64,000 nt of DNA, taken from contig JBBKWU010000002.1 in assembly GCA_037969035.1 (NCBI GenBank), positions 1 to 64,000 of the forward strand, in the 5' to 3' direction. Source of the stretch: JBBKWU01 sp037969035. GTDB lineage: Bacteria > Pseudomonadota > Alphaproteobacteria > Micavibrionales > Micavibrionaceae. The position numbers were made by a program, and so were the translations under genes. A model generated the notes under the pieces. That model worked only from the letters and a program-made list of their open reading frames with translations, made no database searches and had not been told where the DNA came from. How positions within the stretch are numbered: position 1 is the stretch's first letter; each line of letters starts with the position of its first letter. Shown here piece by piece: positions 51,324-59,591 of this stretch.

Positions 51324-51718
51324 GGCTCGACCTCCCTGCACCATGACGCGCCATGGACAATGCCTTTACGAATAAGGATCGGTTCGATCCTGTCCATCGC
51401 CTCGCACCATAAATCATGGGCGAGCATTTCACGTTGGCGGCGCGGATCAGGCGACATTTGGCGATCACCATAAAAACGCAGCACGCGCAAATGATCCATC
51501 AACAAACGGCGCGTACGGTAAAGGCCATTTAATACATTTAAAATGTCGATCGGTTCACACGGACGCGCGACCAATCCTTGCCCGAAAGAAAAGCGTGCGC
51601 CATCTTCGCGGGCTTTTTGTGCCTGAATAAACCAAAACCACGCTTCCTCGACGCTATCAAAGGGTGTGCGTTGTATTTCGGGTTGTGGTTTGGGGCAAAA
51701 ACGTTCCTTGGTTCCCAT
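51308..51718 (-). CDS. Conserved alphaproteobacterial hypothetical protein
   Basis: 136 residues. PFDSVEEAWFWFIQAQKAREDGARF, then ARPCEPIDILNVLNGLYRTRRLLMDHLRVLRFYG, and HDLWCEAMDRIEPILIRKGIV are typical of a conserved protein seen in many alphaproteobacteria, often near phage-like genes. Its function is not known to me. It is the first of the structural run, ahead of the gene at 51323. AGGATAAAGGACACAAAATC precedes the start. Confidence 0.75.
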   Translation of the reverse strand: MGTKERFCPKPQPEIQRTPFDSVEEAWFWFIQAQKAREDGARFSFGQGLVARPCEPIDILNVLNGLYRTRRLLMDHLRVLRFYGDRQMSPDPRRQREMLAHDLWCEAMDRIEPILIRKGIVHGASWCREVEPCTTV

Positions 51719-51970
51719 GATTTTGTGTCCTTTATCCTGTTTTTGAACATAGTTCTTCCGTTTCTGCTTCCTTTATGATAGGATTAAATTCTTAAGTCAA
51801 GAAGAAAATAAGAATATTTTCCTATTTATTTTTCTGGCTATGGATGAGACAATAATCCTAGGCTGTTTATTCTAACGGCTTCTCTCTATATTCTCTGCTG
51901 CCTTGCGGAGAATCAGGCCACCACCGATTTATGTATTTATTTGATTTGTTCTGACGGAAAAGAGTTACTT

Positions 51971-52201
51971 ATGTTTACCCACGACGATATCTGGAAAGCC
52001 ATTGATTTATTAGCCGCCGAATATGGCTACTCCCCTTCTGGCTTGGCAAAAAAGGCAGGGCTTGACCCGACAACGTTCAACAAGAGCAAACGCATAAGCG
52101 CCGACGGCAAACCGCGCTGGCCGTCGACAGAAAGCATCTCCAAAGTTTTGGCGGTGACAAATTGCAACATGAGCGAGTTTTTTGCGTTGTTGGATAAATA
52201 A
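51971..52201 (+). CDS. Helix-turn-helix protein, XRE type, lacking a peptidase domain
   Basis: 76 residues from ATG 51971. YSPSGLAKKAGLDPTTFNKSKR is a helix-turn-helix, and the opening MFTHDDIWKAIDLLAAEYG and PRWPSTESISKVLAVTN match the N-terminus of alphaproteobacterial LexA/CI-like S24 repressors, which normally run to over 200 residues. Here the frame stops right after the DNA-binding part, and the region after it (52202-52500) is repeat array. It is a short repressor or a truncated remnant. It is divergent from the phage genes, so it could regulate them. Confidence 0.75.
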   Translation: MFTHDDIWKAIDLLAAEYGYSPSGLAKKAGLDPTTFNKSKRISADGKPRWPSTESISKVLAVTNCNMSEFFALLDK

Positions 52202-52254
52202 AAAACGGTGCGCCGAACAAGCACACCGCTTTTGAATAAGATCGTCATTCTTCC

Positions 52255-52502
52255 CTCGCTAATGCTCGGTATGCGAACAAAACGTTGTTTTGCTTCGCGG
52301 TGCTCAGTATGCGAACAAACCTGCGGTGCGTTTATGCCCTTTAGGGTGCTTCGCGGAGCTTATCTTCCCTCGCCTTCGGCTCGGTATGCGAACAAAACGT
52401 TGTTTTGCTTCGCGGTGCTCGGTATGCGAACAAACCTGCGGTTTGCTTCATATTATCCTTCGCTGCGCTCAGTATGCGAACAAACCTGCGGTTTGCTTCG
52501 CT
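52255..52502. repeat. Cluster of five family 3 elements
   Basis: TATGCGAACAAA recurs five times (about 52271, 52310, 52386, 52426 and 52472), as CAAAACGTTGTTTTGCTTCG or AACAAACCTGCGGTTTGCTT forms. Two nearly identical 110 bp blocks (52248-52365 and 52367-52480) show the cluster grew by tandem duplication. The last element overlaps the stop of the gene at 52501. Confidence 0.85.
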
Positions 52503-52692
52503 AGCGCAAATCACCGATATAGATCACAGAATTTTCCTGCGCGGCAGCCATCATACCGAGGGGGGTTCTGCGTGAAAAGATATCGCCTTTTTTCTCCATA
52601 CGTGCCGCAAAATCTGCAAAGCTGATGACATTGTCACAGCCGCCCATTTTATGGCCTGTATTGTTGTTTGATTGTGTTTGTTGCCCTGACAT
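52501..52692 (-). CDS. Small hypothetical protein next to the repeat cluster
   Basis: 63 residues from ATG 52692 (CAGGAGGATTACAAA, an excellent ribosome site). NVISFADFAARMEKKGDIFSRR and PLGMMAAAQENSVIYIG are the main parts. No domain recognised. The stop TAG at 52501 is at the edge of the family 3 array. It is the first minus-strand gene upstream of the phage module. Confidence 0.6.
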   Translation of the reverse strand: MSGQQTQSNNNTGHKMGGCDNVISFADFAARMEKKGDIFSRRTPLGMMAAAQENSVIYIGDLR

Positions 52693-52852
52693 TTTGTAAT
52701 CCTCCTGAATGTTCAATTCGCCTGTTTTTGTGTTTTTTGTAATTTTATGTCTTGAACATCGCTTTGTAAGCAATATTATGTAAATATATATACAGGGGAA
52801 TGTAACTTTATGTCAAGTTATTTATTTTACAGAATCAAAAAATAATTGAGTT

Positions 52853-53551
52853 TTAACGGGCGACAAGCACGTGAATATAGCGGTAAACACCAGCGACAGA
52901 GCCGCAAAAACTGCGCTTTCCGAATGTATCGGGAACAGCCGAATTCATGGCATCGGTTCCGTCAAACGTACCGACAAACAAATCCCCTTCGCCGAAACCA
53001 TCAAGAACGGGCGGTGCACCTGCAGGATTAGCAATATCGAAATTCACATTCAGTTCCTTGCACAGCCCTTTTCCGACTTCGATCATGGCATAAAGCTCCG
53101 CACGTTCTGCGGGGGCTGTCACGGTCGTGCCTACATCCTGAATGTAACGGTTACCTGAAAAATCGAACGGCAAACCACCGACGGTTCGATCCGAAACCTC
53201 GCCACCCGCAGGATGAAAAATATGGCAGGTAAAGTCTGTCGGGCTTGACGGATTCACGTAATTCACGTCAGTGCCATCATAGGGTGAATGCTCGAAGCTG
53301 ATTAAATCAACCGAGCAGCCTTTAAACGTCACCATGCGCGTGATCGCATTTTCAATGTAACTGGCCTGTTGGATGAGGTCTGCGCTGCTGACGCGAGTGG
53401 TTTCACGGTCGGAATCCGTTCCGCCGCCAAAGCGCGTTGAACTGGTGGCGGCATAGGTCAGCGCCGCAAACAAAAACACAACCGTCAAAATCAAAAAGAG
53501 GACATTACCGCTTTCACTCGATTTTGTTGTATCGCTGTTTTTCAAATTCAT
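52853..53551 (-). CDS. Pilin-like protein (type IV pseudopilin-like N-terminus)
   Basis: 232 residues. The N-terminus SESGNVLFLILTVVFLFAALTYA has the short polar leader ending in Gly, followed by a long hydrophobic helix, as in type IV prepilin-like proteins, although the usual Glu at +5 is not present. SSTRFGGGTDSDRE follows. The rest is a beta-rich domain with cysteines. It resembles alphaproteobacterial proteins with a GNxLFLILIAV-like start whose role is not known to me. It stands alone on the minus strand. Confidence 0.65.
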   Translation of the reverse strand: MNLKNSDTTKSSESGNVLFLILTVVFLFAALTYAATSSTRFGGGTDSDRETTRVSSADLIQQASYIENAITRMVTFKGCSVDLISFEHSPYDGTDVNYVNPSSPTDFTCHIFHPAGGEVSDRTVGGLPFDFSGNRYIQDVGTTVTAPAERAELYAMIEVGKGLCKELNVNFDIANPAGAPPVLDGFGEGDLFVGTFDGTDAMNSAVPDTFGKRSFCGSVAGVYRYIHVLVAR

Positions 53552-53667
53552 CGGCTTTATTCAGTTGGAAAAGATTGCACTTAAAGATTGCGCTTGTTGT
53601 AAGCAACCTCTTTATTTATAACACATGATAGGATCATAACAGAGATCAATAAAGAGGGAAAACAGCA

Positions 53668-54333
53668 ATGTCAGATGCAGCAAAGAAATCCGCGAAAATT
53701 TTACTAGATACAAAATCCGTACTTTGTAACGTACGCCAGCCTTTTACCTATACTTCTGGTAAAAAAGGCCCTGTTTATGTGGATTGCCGCCGCCCGCTTT
53801 CCTTCCCGACCGAGCGTTCACAGTTGATGGATATGGCGGCTGATATGCTATGCAGAAATATCGGAATGGATAACATTGATATTGTCGCGGGCGCAGAAAC
53901 CGCGGGCATTCCTTATGGCGCGTTGATTGCCGACCGCCTGCAAAAACCAATGATCTATGTGCGCAAAACGCCCAAAGGCCACGGCCGCATGAGCCAAATC
54001 GAAGGTCATTTCGATAACAGCAAAAAACCTAATATTATCCTGACCGAGGATTTACAAAATTACGGCAGCAGCAAAAAAGTATTCATTGATGCCTTGCGTG
54101 AATCTGGCGCGAAGGTCGAGCATTTCTTTGTCTTGTTTGATTACGGCGTGCGCCCCGAAGTTGCCGCCGATAACAAGAAAATGGGACTGACCCAACATCA
54201 TTTGTGCAACTGGGGGGACGTGATCGAGGTTGCCAAAGAGCTACGTTACTTCGATAATGAAACGCTCTCGTCGGTTGAAGAATTTTTGAACAATCCCACC
54301 GATTGGCAAGAACGCAACGCCGTGAACGCATAA
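53668..54333 (+). CDS. pyrE: Orotate phosphoribosyltransferase
   Basis: 221 residues. Makes orotidine-5-phosphate from orotate and PRPP in pyrimidine synthesis. FTYTSGKKGPVYVDCRRPLSFP and DIVAGAETAGIPYGALIADRL are family features. The PRPP loop reads ILTEDLQNYGSSKKVF, where most enzymes have a D/E-D-V-x-T-x-G-type loop; the Glu-Asp pair is kept. A good ribosome site (AAAGAGGGAAAACAGC) precedes the ATG. nadK follows eight bases downstream. Confidence 0.93.
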   Translation: MSDAAKKSAKILLDTKSVLCNVRQPFTYTSGKKGPVYVDCRRPLSFPTERSQLMDMAADMLCRNIGMDNIDIVAGAETAGIPYGALIADRLQKPMIYVRKTPKGHGRMSQIEGHFDNSKKPNIILTEDLQNYGSSKKVFIDALRESGAKVEHFFVLFDYGVRPEVAADNKKMGLTQHHLCNWGDVIEVAKELRYFDNETLSSVEEFLNNPTDWQERNAVNA

Positions 54334-54341
54334 AGGCCTCC

Positions 54342-55106
54342 ATGAGCAAGAACATACATTTCCACGCCGCAAAGACTGACGAAGCCCAAGCCGCATTACA
54401 AGAGCTTGAAGCCGCCCATGGCAATAGCACGGCAGATGAGGCGGACATTATCGTGGCGCTTGGCGGTGACGGGACATTGCTTGAGGTGCTGCATAAATAT
54501 AACAGCTCAGACAAAAAAATATACGGCATGAACCGTGGCTCTGTTGGGTTTTTGATGAATCCGTACCGCACCAAAAACCTTTTGGAACGGCTGGATAACG
54601 CGCAAACCGTCACGCTGCACCCGCTGCGCATGACGGCAGAAACCGTTGACGGTAAAACCATTGAGGCCGTTGCTTTTAACGAAGTGTCCATCCTGCGCCA
54701 ACGGCACTTTGCTGCAAAAATCAGCATCACCGTAGATGATGTGCTGCGCATGGAGGAGCTGGTTTGTGATGGTATTATGGTTGCCACACCTGCGGGCAGT
54801 ACAGCTTATAACCTCTCCGCGCATGGCCCGATTATTCCGCTGTCGGCCTCCATTCTTGCGCTCACACCGATCAGCGCGTTTCGTCCACGGCATTGGCGCG
54901 GCGCATTGCTGCATGATAATGCACGTGTACGGTTTGATATTTTAAGCCCCGAAGACCGCCCCACAAGCGCAACTGCCGATTACACCGAAGTCCGTAATGT
55001 AAAGAGCGTGGAAATCCACCAATCAACATCCATTGGTGTGAGCCTTCTGTTTGATCCCGATCACAGCCTTGAAGAACGTATTTTGAAAGAACAGTTTCTG
55101 TCTTAG
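54342..55106 (+). CDS. nadK: NAD kinase
   Basis: 254 residues. Phosphorylates NAD to NADP. The diacylglycerol-kinase-like nucleotide motif is IIVALGGDGTLLEVLH, followed by YGMNRGSVGFLMNP, LRMTAETV, FNEVSILRQ, and the NAD-binding region DGIMVATPAGSTAYNLSAHGPIIP. It is of the short bacterial type. The ATG at 54342 follows AAAGGCCTCC. It is co-transcribed with pyrE. Confidence 0.95.
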   Translation: MSKNIHFHAAKTDEAQAALQELEAAHGNSTADEADIIVALGGDGTLLEVLHKYNSSDKKIYGMNRGSVGFLMNPYRTKNLLERLDNAQTVTLHPLRMTAETVDGKTIEAVAFNEVSILRQRHFAAKISITVDDVLRMEELVCDGIMVATPAGSTAYNLSAHGPIIPLSASILALTPISAFRPRHWRGALLHDNARVRFDILSPEDRPTSATADYTEVRNVKSVEIHQSTSIGVSLLFDPDHSLEERILKEQFLS

Positions 55107-55582
55107 GTATTTTTAGGCGTGGGCTGAAGCTTGTCGTTCAACTTGCGATCCATCCATAGATAGAATGCTTTGATTTCAGGGTGGATCTTTTTGCCTTCAT
55201 TGGCGCGTTCAAACGAATCCGCGAACCCGACAACCAAATCCATAGATTTAATAGCCTCTGCCGCCGTTTCAAGGCAAGATTTCAATGTGCCGCTGAGCAC
55301 ATAAGCGGATGCCCGTTCATCCACATCATCCATTTCGTAATGATCAAGACCCCGCCCCATTGAAATAGGTGCTTTTGAGGCCTCCCCCATAACACGCCCT
55401 TTGACAGCACCATCGGCAAAACGAAGCCCAAGAGATGTGACAACTTTACATTTATCGGCAAGGTCTTCAAAGCCACCTTCATGCTCGAACGCATCAATGA
55501 TCGCCCGTGCTAACTCTTTATTGTTCACGGCCTGATTAAAATCGATCCCGAAGGTCACATCTACTTCATCTTTATTGGTCAT
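55103..55582 (-). CDS. Hypothetical cytoplasmic protein
   Basis: 159 residues, acidic, helical, with no signal peptide. EVDVTFGIDFNQAVNNKELARAIIDAFEHEGGF and FERANEGKKIHPEIKAFYLWMDRKL are visible blocks. No domain recognised. It converges on nadK with a four-base overlap of stops. Confidence 0.6.
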   Translation of the reverse strand: MTNKDEVDVTFGIDFNQAVNNKELARAIIDAFEHEGGFEDLADKCKVVTSLGLRFADGAVKGRVMGEASKAPISMGRGLDHYEMDDVDERASAYVLSGTLKSCLETAAEAIKSMDLVVGFADSFERANEGKKIHPEIKAFYLWMDRKLNDKLQPTPKNT

Positions 55583-55763
55583 AATTTTAGTTATACCGCA
55601 ATGCCCGTTAACGTCAACTTAACGAGCCGCGCAAGACATGCCATGCCATGCCCAAGAACCTATAAGCCCTTCATACAGCACGGCAGCAGCAAAAGATTGA
55701 CATGGTTTTATTTCTGGTGCTATGGTGTGGATATTAATTATATGTCAAAGGAAGGTTTCGATC

Positions 55764-56000
55764 ATGTCTATTCAGAGTACTCTTCTAACTTCATGTTTTT
55801 GCGCTGCTGTACTTGGGGTCAGCGGAGCTGTATTTTACGGTTCATATCTGGACAACCAAGCGGAAAAGGCCTGTGATGATTTTTACAAGGCCAATAGAGA
55901 GATTGTTGAATCTGGCGCTTTCGATATGGCAGGGCGCTATAGATTTATGCACCCCGAAACCAGTAAAACATGTTACGTGACACGTAAGTTTGATCGTTAA
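55764..56000 (+). CDS. Small membrane-anchored protein
   Basis: 78 residues from ATG 55764 (AAAGGAAGGTTTCGATC ahead). A hydrophobic N-terminus (LLTSCFCAAVLGVSGAVFYG) could be a membrane anchor or a lipoprotein-like signal. The rest carries AEKACDDFYKANREIVES and KTCYVTRKFDR, with two cysteines that could pair. No family recognised. It starts after a long A+T gap. Confidence 0.6.
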   Translation: MSIQSTLLTSCFCAAVLGVSGAVFYGSYLDNQAEKACDDFYKANREIVESGAFDMAGRYRFMHPETSKTCYVTRKFDR

Positions 56001-56027
56001 GATTTACCGCCCGATAATTTCATCCGT

Positions 56028-56660
56028 TTATAAGCCCTTCATATACCACAGCAACAGCGAAGCCGCGGTGCCGTGGGGGGTGAATTTTTCGTGGGCTGCC
56101 AATGTTTGGGCGGCGTCTGGGCGTTTCTCCTGCTTCAAATAACGGCGTAAGCCTTCTTGAATTCCTAAATCACCCGCAACCCAGATATCAGGGCGCGCGA
56201 GGCAGAACATGAGATAGCATTGCGCACTCCATGGCCCGAAGCCTTTAAGCGCGGTAATATCCGCAGTCACCTCATCAGCATTTTTTTTCGCGAGCGCGTC
56301 AAGGTCAAGCGTACCATCAATCATCGCGTTGGCAGCCCCCGTGACATAGGCCACTTTTGAACGGCTAAACCCGCAGGCGCGCAAAACATCCTCATCCGTA
56401 GCCAGTAAATTCTGCGGAGTCATCGGGTTTATGGCTTCACTCAACCGCCCGTAAATGGCTTTGGCAGCACCCGTTGAGACTTGCTGTCCCGCGACGATGC
56501 GGACAATGGCGGCAAAATCCGTGCCCATATACGCCCAGTCAAAATACGCCCAATCGATATCGAGCGTTGAGAACACAGGATCATTGACCAATAAATAATC
56601 AAGCCCCGCGCGGATGCGTGGGACGTCATGGAGGAGTTTAGTGTCGATGGTAGAGGTCAT
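56028..56660 (-). CDS. DNA-3-methyladenine glycosylase II-like (HhH-GPD) protein
   Basis: 210 residues from ATG 56660. IRIVAGQQVSTGAAKAIYGRL, then the HhH-GPD stretch ALKGFGPWSAQCYLMFCLARP and the catalytic-Asp region WVAGDLGIQEGLRRYL, identify an AlkA-type glycosylase for alkylated bases. The frame continues upstream through a family 1 repeat (56683-56807) to 56813, adding 51 residues that look repeat-derived. The start at 56660 or 56687 is more likely, though neither has a clear ribosome site. Base-excision repair role is inferred from the family. Confidence 0.85.
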   Translation of the reverse strand: MTSTIDTKLLHDVPRIRAGLDYLLVNDPVFSTLDIDWAYFDWAYMGTDFAAIVRIVAGQQVSTGAAKAIYGRLSEAINPMTPQNLLATDEDVLRACGFSRSKVAYVTGAANAMIDGTLDLDALAKKNADEVTADITALKGFGPWSAQCYLMFCLARPDIWVAGDLGIQEGLRRYLKQEKRPDAAQTLAAHEKFTPHGTAASLLLWYMKGL

Positions 56661-56682
56661 ATCCGTAGGGTCATCTTTCAAA

Positions 56683-56807
56683 GTCATTGCGAGGAGGCGT
56701 GAAACGCTGACGCGGCAATCCACTTGTGCCCTTGAGGGTAGTATGGTTGATGCGGCAAACGATGCTCTGGATTGCTTCGTTGACCTAAAGGTCGCCTCGC
56801 AATGACG
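56683..56807. repeat. Family 1 repeat with the CCCTTGAGGGTAGTATGG spacer
   Basis: GTCATTGCGAGGAGGCGTG, GACGCGGCAATCCACTTGTG, GAGGGTAGTATGGTTG, CTGGATTGCTTCG and CGCCTCGCAATGACG, between the glycosylase and purS. It keeps an open frame on the minus strand. Confidence 0.85.
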
Positions 56808-56819
56808 ATACACTTTAGA

Positions 56820-57053
56820 TTAAGCCGCAAACGAAACGGTGAAATCTTCGATCACAGGGTTAGCCAAAAGCTTTTCACACATCTCCTTGATACGCGCTTC
56901 ATCCGTGCCTTCGGCAACATCAAGCTCGATGAACTTACCTTGACGCACATCGCCAACTTCGTCAAACCCCATGCCATTCAAAGCATGCTCAATCGCTTTG
57001 CCTTGCGGATCTAAAACACCCGTTTTCAATGTAATGTGAACAATTGCTTTCAT
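56820..57053 (-). CDS. purS: Phosphoribosylformylglycinamidine synthase subunit PurS
   Basis: 77 residues. PurS forms a complex with PurQ and PurL for step four of purine synthesis. KAIVHITLKTGVLDPQGKAI and EVGDVRQGKFIELDV are the family signature. The gene is alone here and faces away from purQL, which lie 4 kb away on the other strand. ATAAGGAGATCGAC precedes ATG 57053. A truncated duplicate lies upstream at 57580-57669. Confidence 0.96.
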   Translation of the reverse strand: MKAIVHITLKTGVLDPQGKAIEHALNGMGFDEVGDVRQGKFIELDVAEGTDEARIKEMCEKLLANPVIEDFTVSFAA

Positions 57054-57175
57054 GTCGATCTCCTTATCAATAGCTGATTTTTTGTAACATTGCCCGACGC
57101 CTATTCAAAGCATTTTTAATTTGACAGATATATATGACATAAGTATACATGGCGTAATTATATATAGCTACCCTG
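57054..57175 (-). promoter_or_regulatory. purS: purS leader and promoter region (copy 1 of a duplicated block)
   Basis: Shares CTCCTTATCAAT, AAAGCATTTTT, ATTTGACA and an ATGACATAA..TAT.CAT pattern, in the same order, with 57670-57790. These are the minus-strand promoter and leader of purS and of its truncated copy. Confidence 0.65.
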
Positions 57176-57266
57176 ACTTGTGGTATGGAGCGATGACCAT
57201 TCGAAAGGATCGGATAATCTAAGAAACAGGGTCGAAGGCTGGTCTTGCACTACCAAGTGGCTCTGA

Positions 57267-57503
57267 TCACATAAAGAAATATCTATCACCTTGGATCGAG
57301 GACCAAAAGACGTCTGCGGCTTCCTCGAAGCTTGCAAACTTACCCAGTTGAGTTTTCATACCTTTCTCCATATAGAAAACAGAGAATTCTGTCCCGTCGC
57401 GACACAGATTCATAGCATAGTCTTTTGGCGCGGAGAGTATATTGATCGTATCCATGCGCGCGTCGTTGGCATTCAAATTCTTATTCAACTCATCAAGTTT
57501 CAT
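57267..57503 (-). CDS. Small hypothetical protein between the purS duplicates
   Basis: 78 residues. MKLDELNKNLNANDARMDTI and YMEKGMKTQLGKFASFEEAADVFWSSI; acidic and helical with a beta part. No domain recognised. It lies between intact purS and the truncated purS copy. Ribosome site weak (AGAGAGC). The 57176-57266 gap before purS's promoter shows no clear gene. Confidence 0.5.
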   Translation of the reverse strand: MKLDELNKNLNANDARMDTINILSAPKDYAMNLCRDGTEFSVFYMEKGMKTQLGKFASFEEAADVFWSSIQGDRYFFM

Positions 57504-57579
57504 TTTAGCTCTCTAAGGTATTCATTTTTTACTAACTCTTTCGCACTCATGGTAGACATATATTGAGTCCCGCCACCTT

Positions 57580-57669
57580 TTAGACCACACTGTTTAAGGC
57601 ATGCTCGATCGCTTTGCCTTGCGGGTCTAAAACGCCCGTTTTCAATGTAATGTGAACAATCGCTTTCAT
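57580..57669 (-). pseudogene. purS: Truncated duplicate of purS
   Basis: The first 26 codons match purS almost perfectly in protein (MKAIVHITLKTGVLDPQGKA, then IEHALN), then the homology breaks and a stop follows (NSVV, stop at 57580-57582). Many silent differences exist, for example GTTCACATTACATTGAAAAC-type identity but different third bases near the end. Its leader (57670-57790) also matches that of purS. Confidence 0.85.
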
Positions 57670-57790
57670 CGTCTTCTCCTTATCAATCTACCGCTTTGTG
57701 TAGCATTGCCGATGCTACATTTAAAGCATTTTTTCATTTGACAAATAACAATGACATAATTATGCATAATTGTATTATAGATTTACGACA
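57670..57790 (-). promoter_or_regulatory. Leader and promoter region copy 2 (of the purS duplicate)
   Basis: Matches 57054-57175 in the order CTCCTTATCAAT, GTAGCATTGCC, AAAGCATTTTTT, ATTTGACA, ATGACATAATTATGCAT. It could still drive transcription of the small gene at 57267. Confidence 0.6.
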
Positions 57791-57812
57791 ATTCGCATAA
57801 AGGGAGACCGCC

Positions 57813-58697
57813 ATGAAAAACACATTTAAAAAATTCGCAGCAGCACTCGCCGTGAGCGCAGCAACATCTACCGCAGCAATGGCGAATGATGACAATAGAT
57901 TCCATGTATCACCAGCAGATTTTGCACAAATGGTCAAAGACATTGGGTGCAACCCGATCCCCACACGTTTACGATGGGTATGGGGCGTGCCGAGAGAAGA
58001 GCAGCCTTATACAGACGCAGAACGCGATAAAAGCAGCTTCAAAGCTTGGCATTGTGAACAATATAACTCCGTAAACGAAAGCTCAGACATCGCGACTCTC
58101 TTGCAAGATGCCCCTCAGGCAGCCATTCTTGCCTTACGCGCGGTTTCAGACGATCAAGTGACAGAGCGCAATAGTGTTGCACGCGCCACAGCCATTGAAA
58201 TGGCACGCTATACCGTTGATTACGCGTTTGAAGGTCGCCTCGGCAACCACCGCGACATGCCACGCTTTTATAGAGAGTTGAATGCTTTGCTCGACAAAAT
58301 CCCGACAGAGCCTGTATCGTTTGATCAATACAGAGAAGCCCACCCCGAAATGCGGTATCAATCTTATAAAATGCAGCGAGAAGCAAAAGCAAATTACGAC
58401 ACAATGGAAACCGTTCACCAACGTGCTTATGATATCCGTTTGGAATTAGATCGCAGAAATTTCCACGCCAGCATTGTGCAAGCCGCCCAAGCCGTTGTCA
58501 TGGCATCATCTGTTGGTAACCCTTACCTAGGGTTACCAAACGAGCGTGATTGGGCAGCACTTTTTGGTACATATGACGCCATGGAAAGTGCCGTTATTTA
58601 CCGACGCGACAAACACAGCAGAGAAGGTCGTCAGGAAACAGACCAAATCGTTACCGACAAAGCACGTGAATTTTTAGTGCCTACGCTAACAAAATAA
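57813..58697 (+). CDS. Hypothetical secreted protein
   Basis: 294 residues. The signal peptide KFAAALAVSAATSTAAMA is followed by NDDNRFHV. Helical, charged, with cysteines in DIGCNPIP and WHCEQYN. No domain recognised. AAAGGGAGACCGCC precedes the ATG. It is divergent from the purS duplicate and faces purC convergently. Confidence 0.65.
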   Translation: MKNTFKKFAAALAVSAATSTAAMANDDNRFHVSPADFAQMVKDIGCNPIPTRLRWVWGVPREEQPYTDAERDKSSFKAWHCEQYNSVNESSDIATLLQDAPQAAILALRAVSDDQVTERNSVARATAIEMARYTVDYAFEGRLGNHRDMPRFYRELNALLDKIPTEPVSFDQYREAHPEMRYQSYKMQREAKANYDTMETVHQRAYDIRLELDRRNFHASIVQAAQAVVMASSVGNPYLGLPNERDWAALFGTYDAMESAVIYRRDKHSREGRQETDQIVTDKAREFLVPTLTK

Positions 58698-58727
58698 TAG
58701 AAACACAGATCAACCAACACGGATAGA

Positions 58728-59591
58728 TTAAACTTTTGTTGTTGGTTTTTTCTGGGTTTTATGGCCGATGCTGCGCAGGTTGCGCTGTTTGGCGACTTCG
58801 TTCTCGATCTCGCCCATACCGGCGGCGACTTGCTCGTCAATATCACCACCATGGATAATACCGCCTTTGGGGATCAGCCCCAAACGCTCGGCAACGCTTT
58901 GATAGGCCTCAACCAATCCGCCTAAATCCTGACGGAAGCGGTCTTTGTCCATTTTCTCGTTCGTGACAGAATCCCACAAACGGCAATTATCAGGTGAAAT
59001 TTCATCTGCCAAGAACAGGTAAACCTCGCCATATTCACCAAACATACGGCCAAATTCCAACTTGAAATCAACCAGTTTCAAACCAATGCCAGAGAACAAA
59101 CCATTGAGGTAATCATTGATACGAAATGACATACCTACCATTTCTTCAAGCTCAAACATATCCGCCCAGCCCAACGCCACGATATGATTCTCGTTCACCA
59201 TCGGATCGTTAAGCTCGTCTTTTTTGTAATAGAACTCGATAATCGGTTGCGGCAAAACAGTACCTTCTTTGATACCCAAACGCGTGCAAAGCGAGCCTGC
59301 CGCGATGTTACGGATAACAACCTCAACAGGGATAATTTCTAGCTCACGCACGAGTTGTTCGCGCATGTTCAATGATTTTAGAAAATGCGTGGGAATGCCC
59401 ATGCCTTCGAGCTTGGTCATGATATGCGCGGAAATGCGGTTATTCAAAACGCCCTTGCCCAAAATAACGTCGTGCTTTTTCGCGTTAAAGGCGGTCGCAT
59501 CATCTTTGAAATACTGGATAACGGTTCCCGGCTCTGGCCCTTCATAAATGATCTTGGCTTTGCCTTCATATAATGTGCGGCGCTTATTCAT
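58728..59591 (-). CDS. purC: SAICAR synthase
   Basis: 287 residues from ATG 59591. Joins aspartate to CAIR in purine synthesis. LYEGKAKIIYEGPEPGTVIQYFKDDATAF and IPVEVVIRNIAAGSLCTRLG are family features; LVDFKLEFGRMFG and LADEISPDNCRLWD follow. The C-terminus is about 35 residues longer than usual and charged (HGGDIDEQVAAGMGEIENEV, ending in KTQKKPTTKV). The zeta-inhibitor gene lies back to back at 59717, as is common near purC in alphaproteobacteria. Confidence 0.95.
   Translation of the reverse strand: MNKRRTLYEGKAKIIYEGPEPGTVIQYFKDDATAFNAKKHDVILGKGVLNNRISAHIMTKLEGMGIPTHFLKSLNMREQLVRELEIIPVEVVIRNIAAGSLCTRLGIKEGTVLPQPIIEFYYKKDELNDPMVNENHIVALGWADMFELEEMVGMSFRINDYLNGLFSGIGLKLVDFKLEFGRMFGEYGEVYLFLADEISPDNCRLWDSVTNEKMDKDRFRQDLGGLVEAYQSVAERLGLIPKGGIIHGGDIDEQVAAGMGEIENEVAKQRNLRSIGHKTQKKPTTKV

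Noticed and set aside
52255..52502. CRISPR-like array
   Set aside because: Units are unequal in spacing, the spacers are themselves repeated, and no cas genes are present.
56661..56813. N-terminal extension of the glycosylase through a family 1 repeat
   Set aside because: The frame is open, but the residues are repeat translation and the family domain starts after 56660; I could not exclude its use fully.
57176..57266. tRNA-like sequence with CCATTCGAAAGG
   Set aside because: No acceptor stem or anticodon arm can be drawn around it; no tRNA gene was recognised anywhere in the window.
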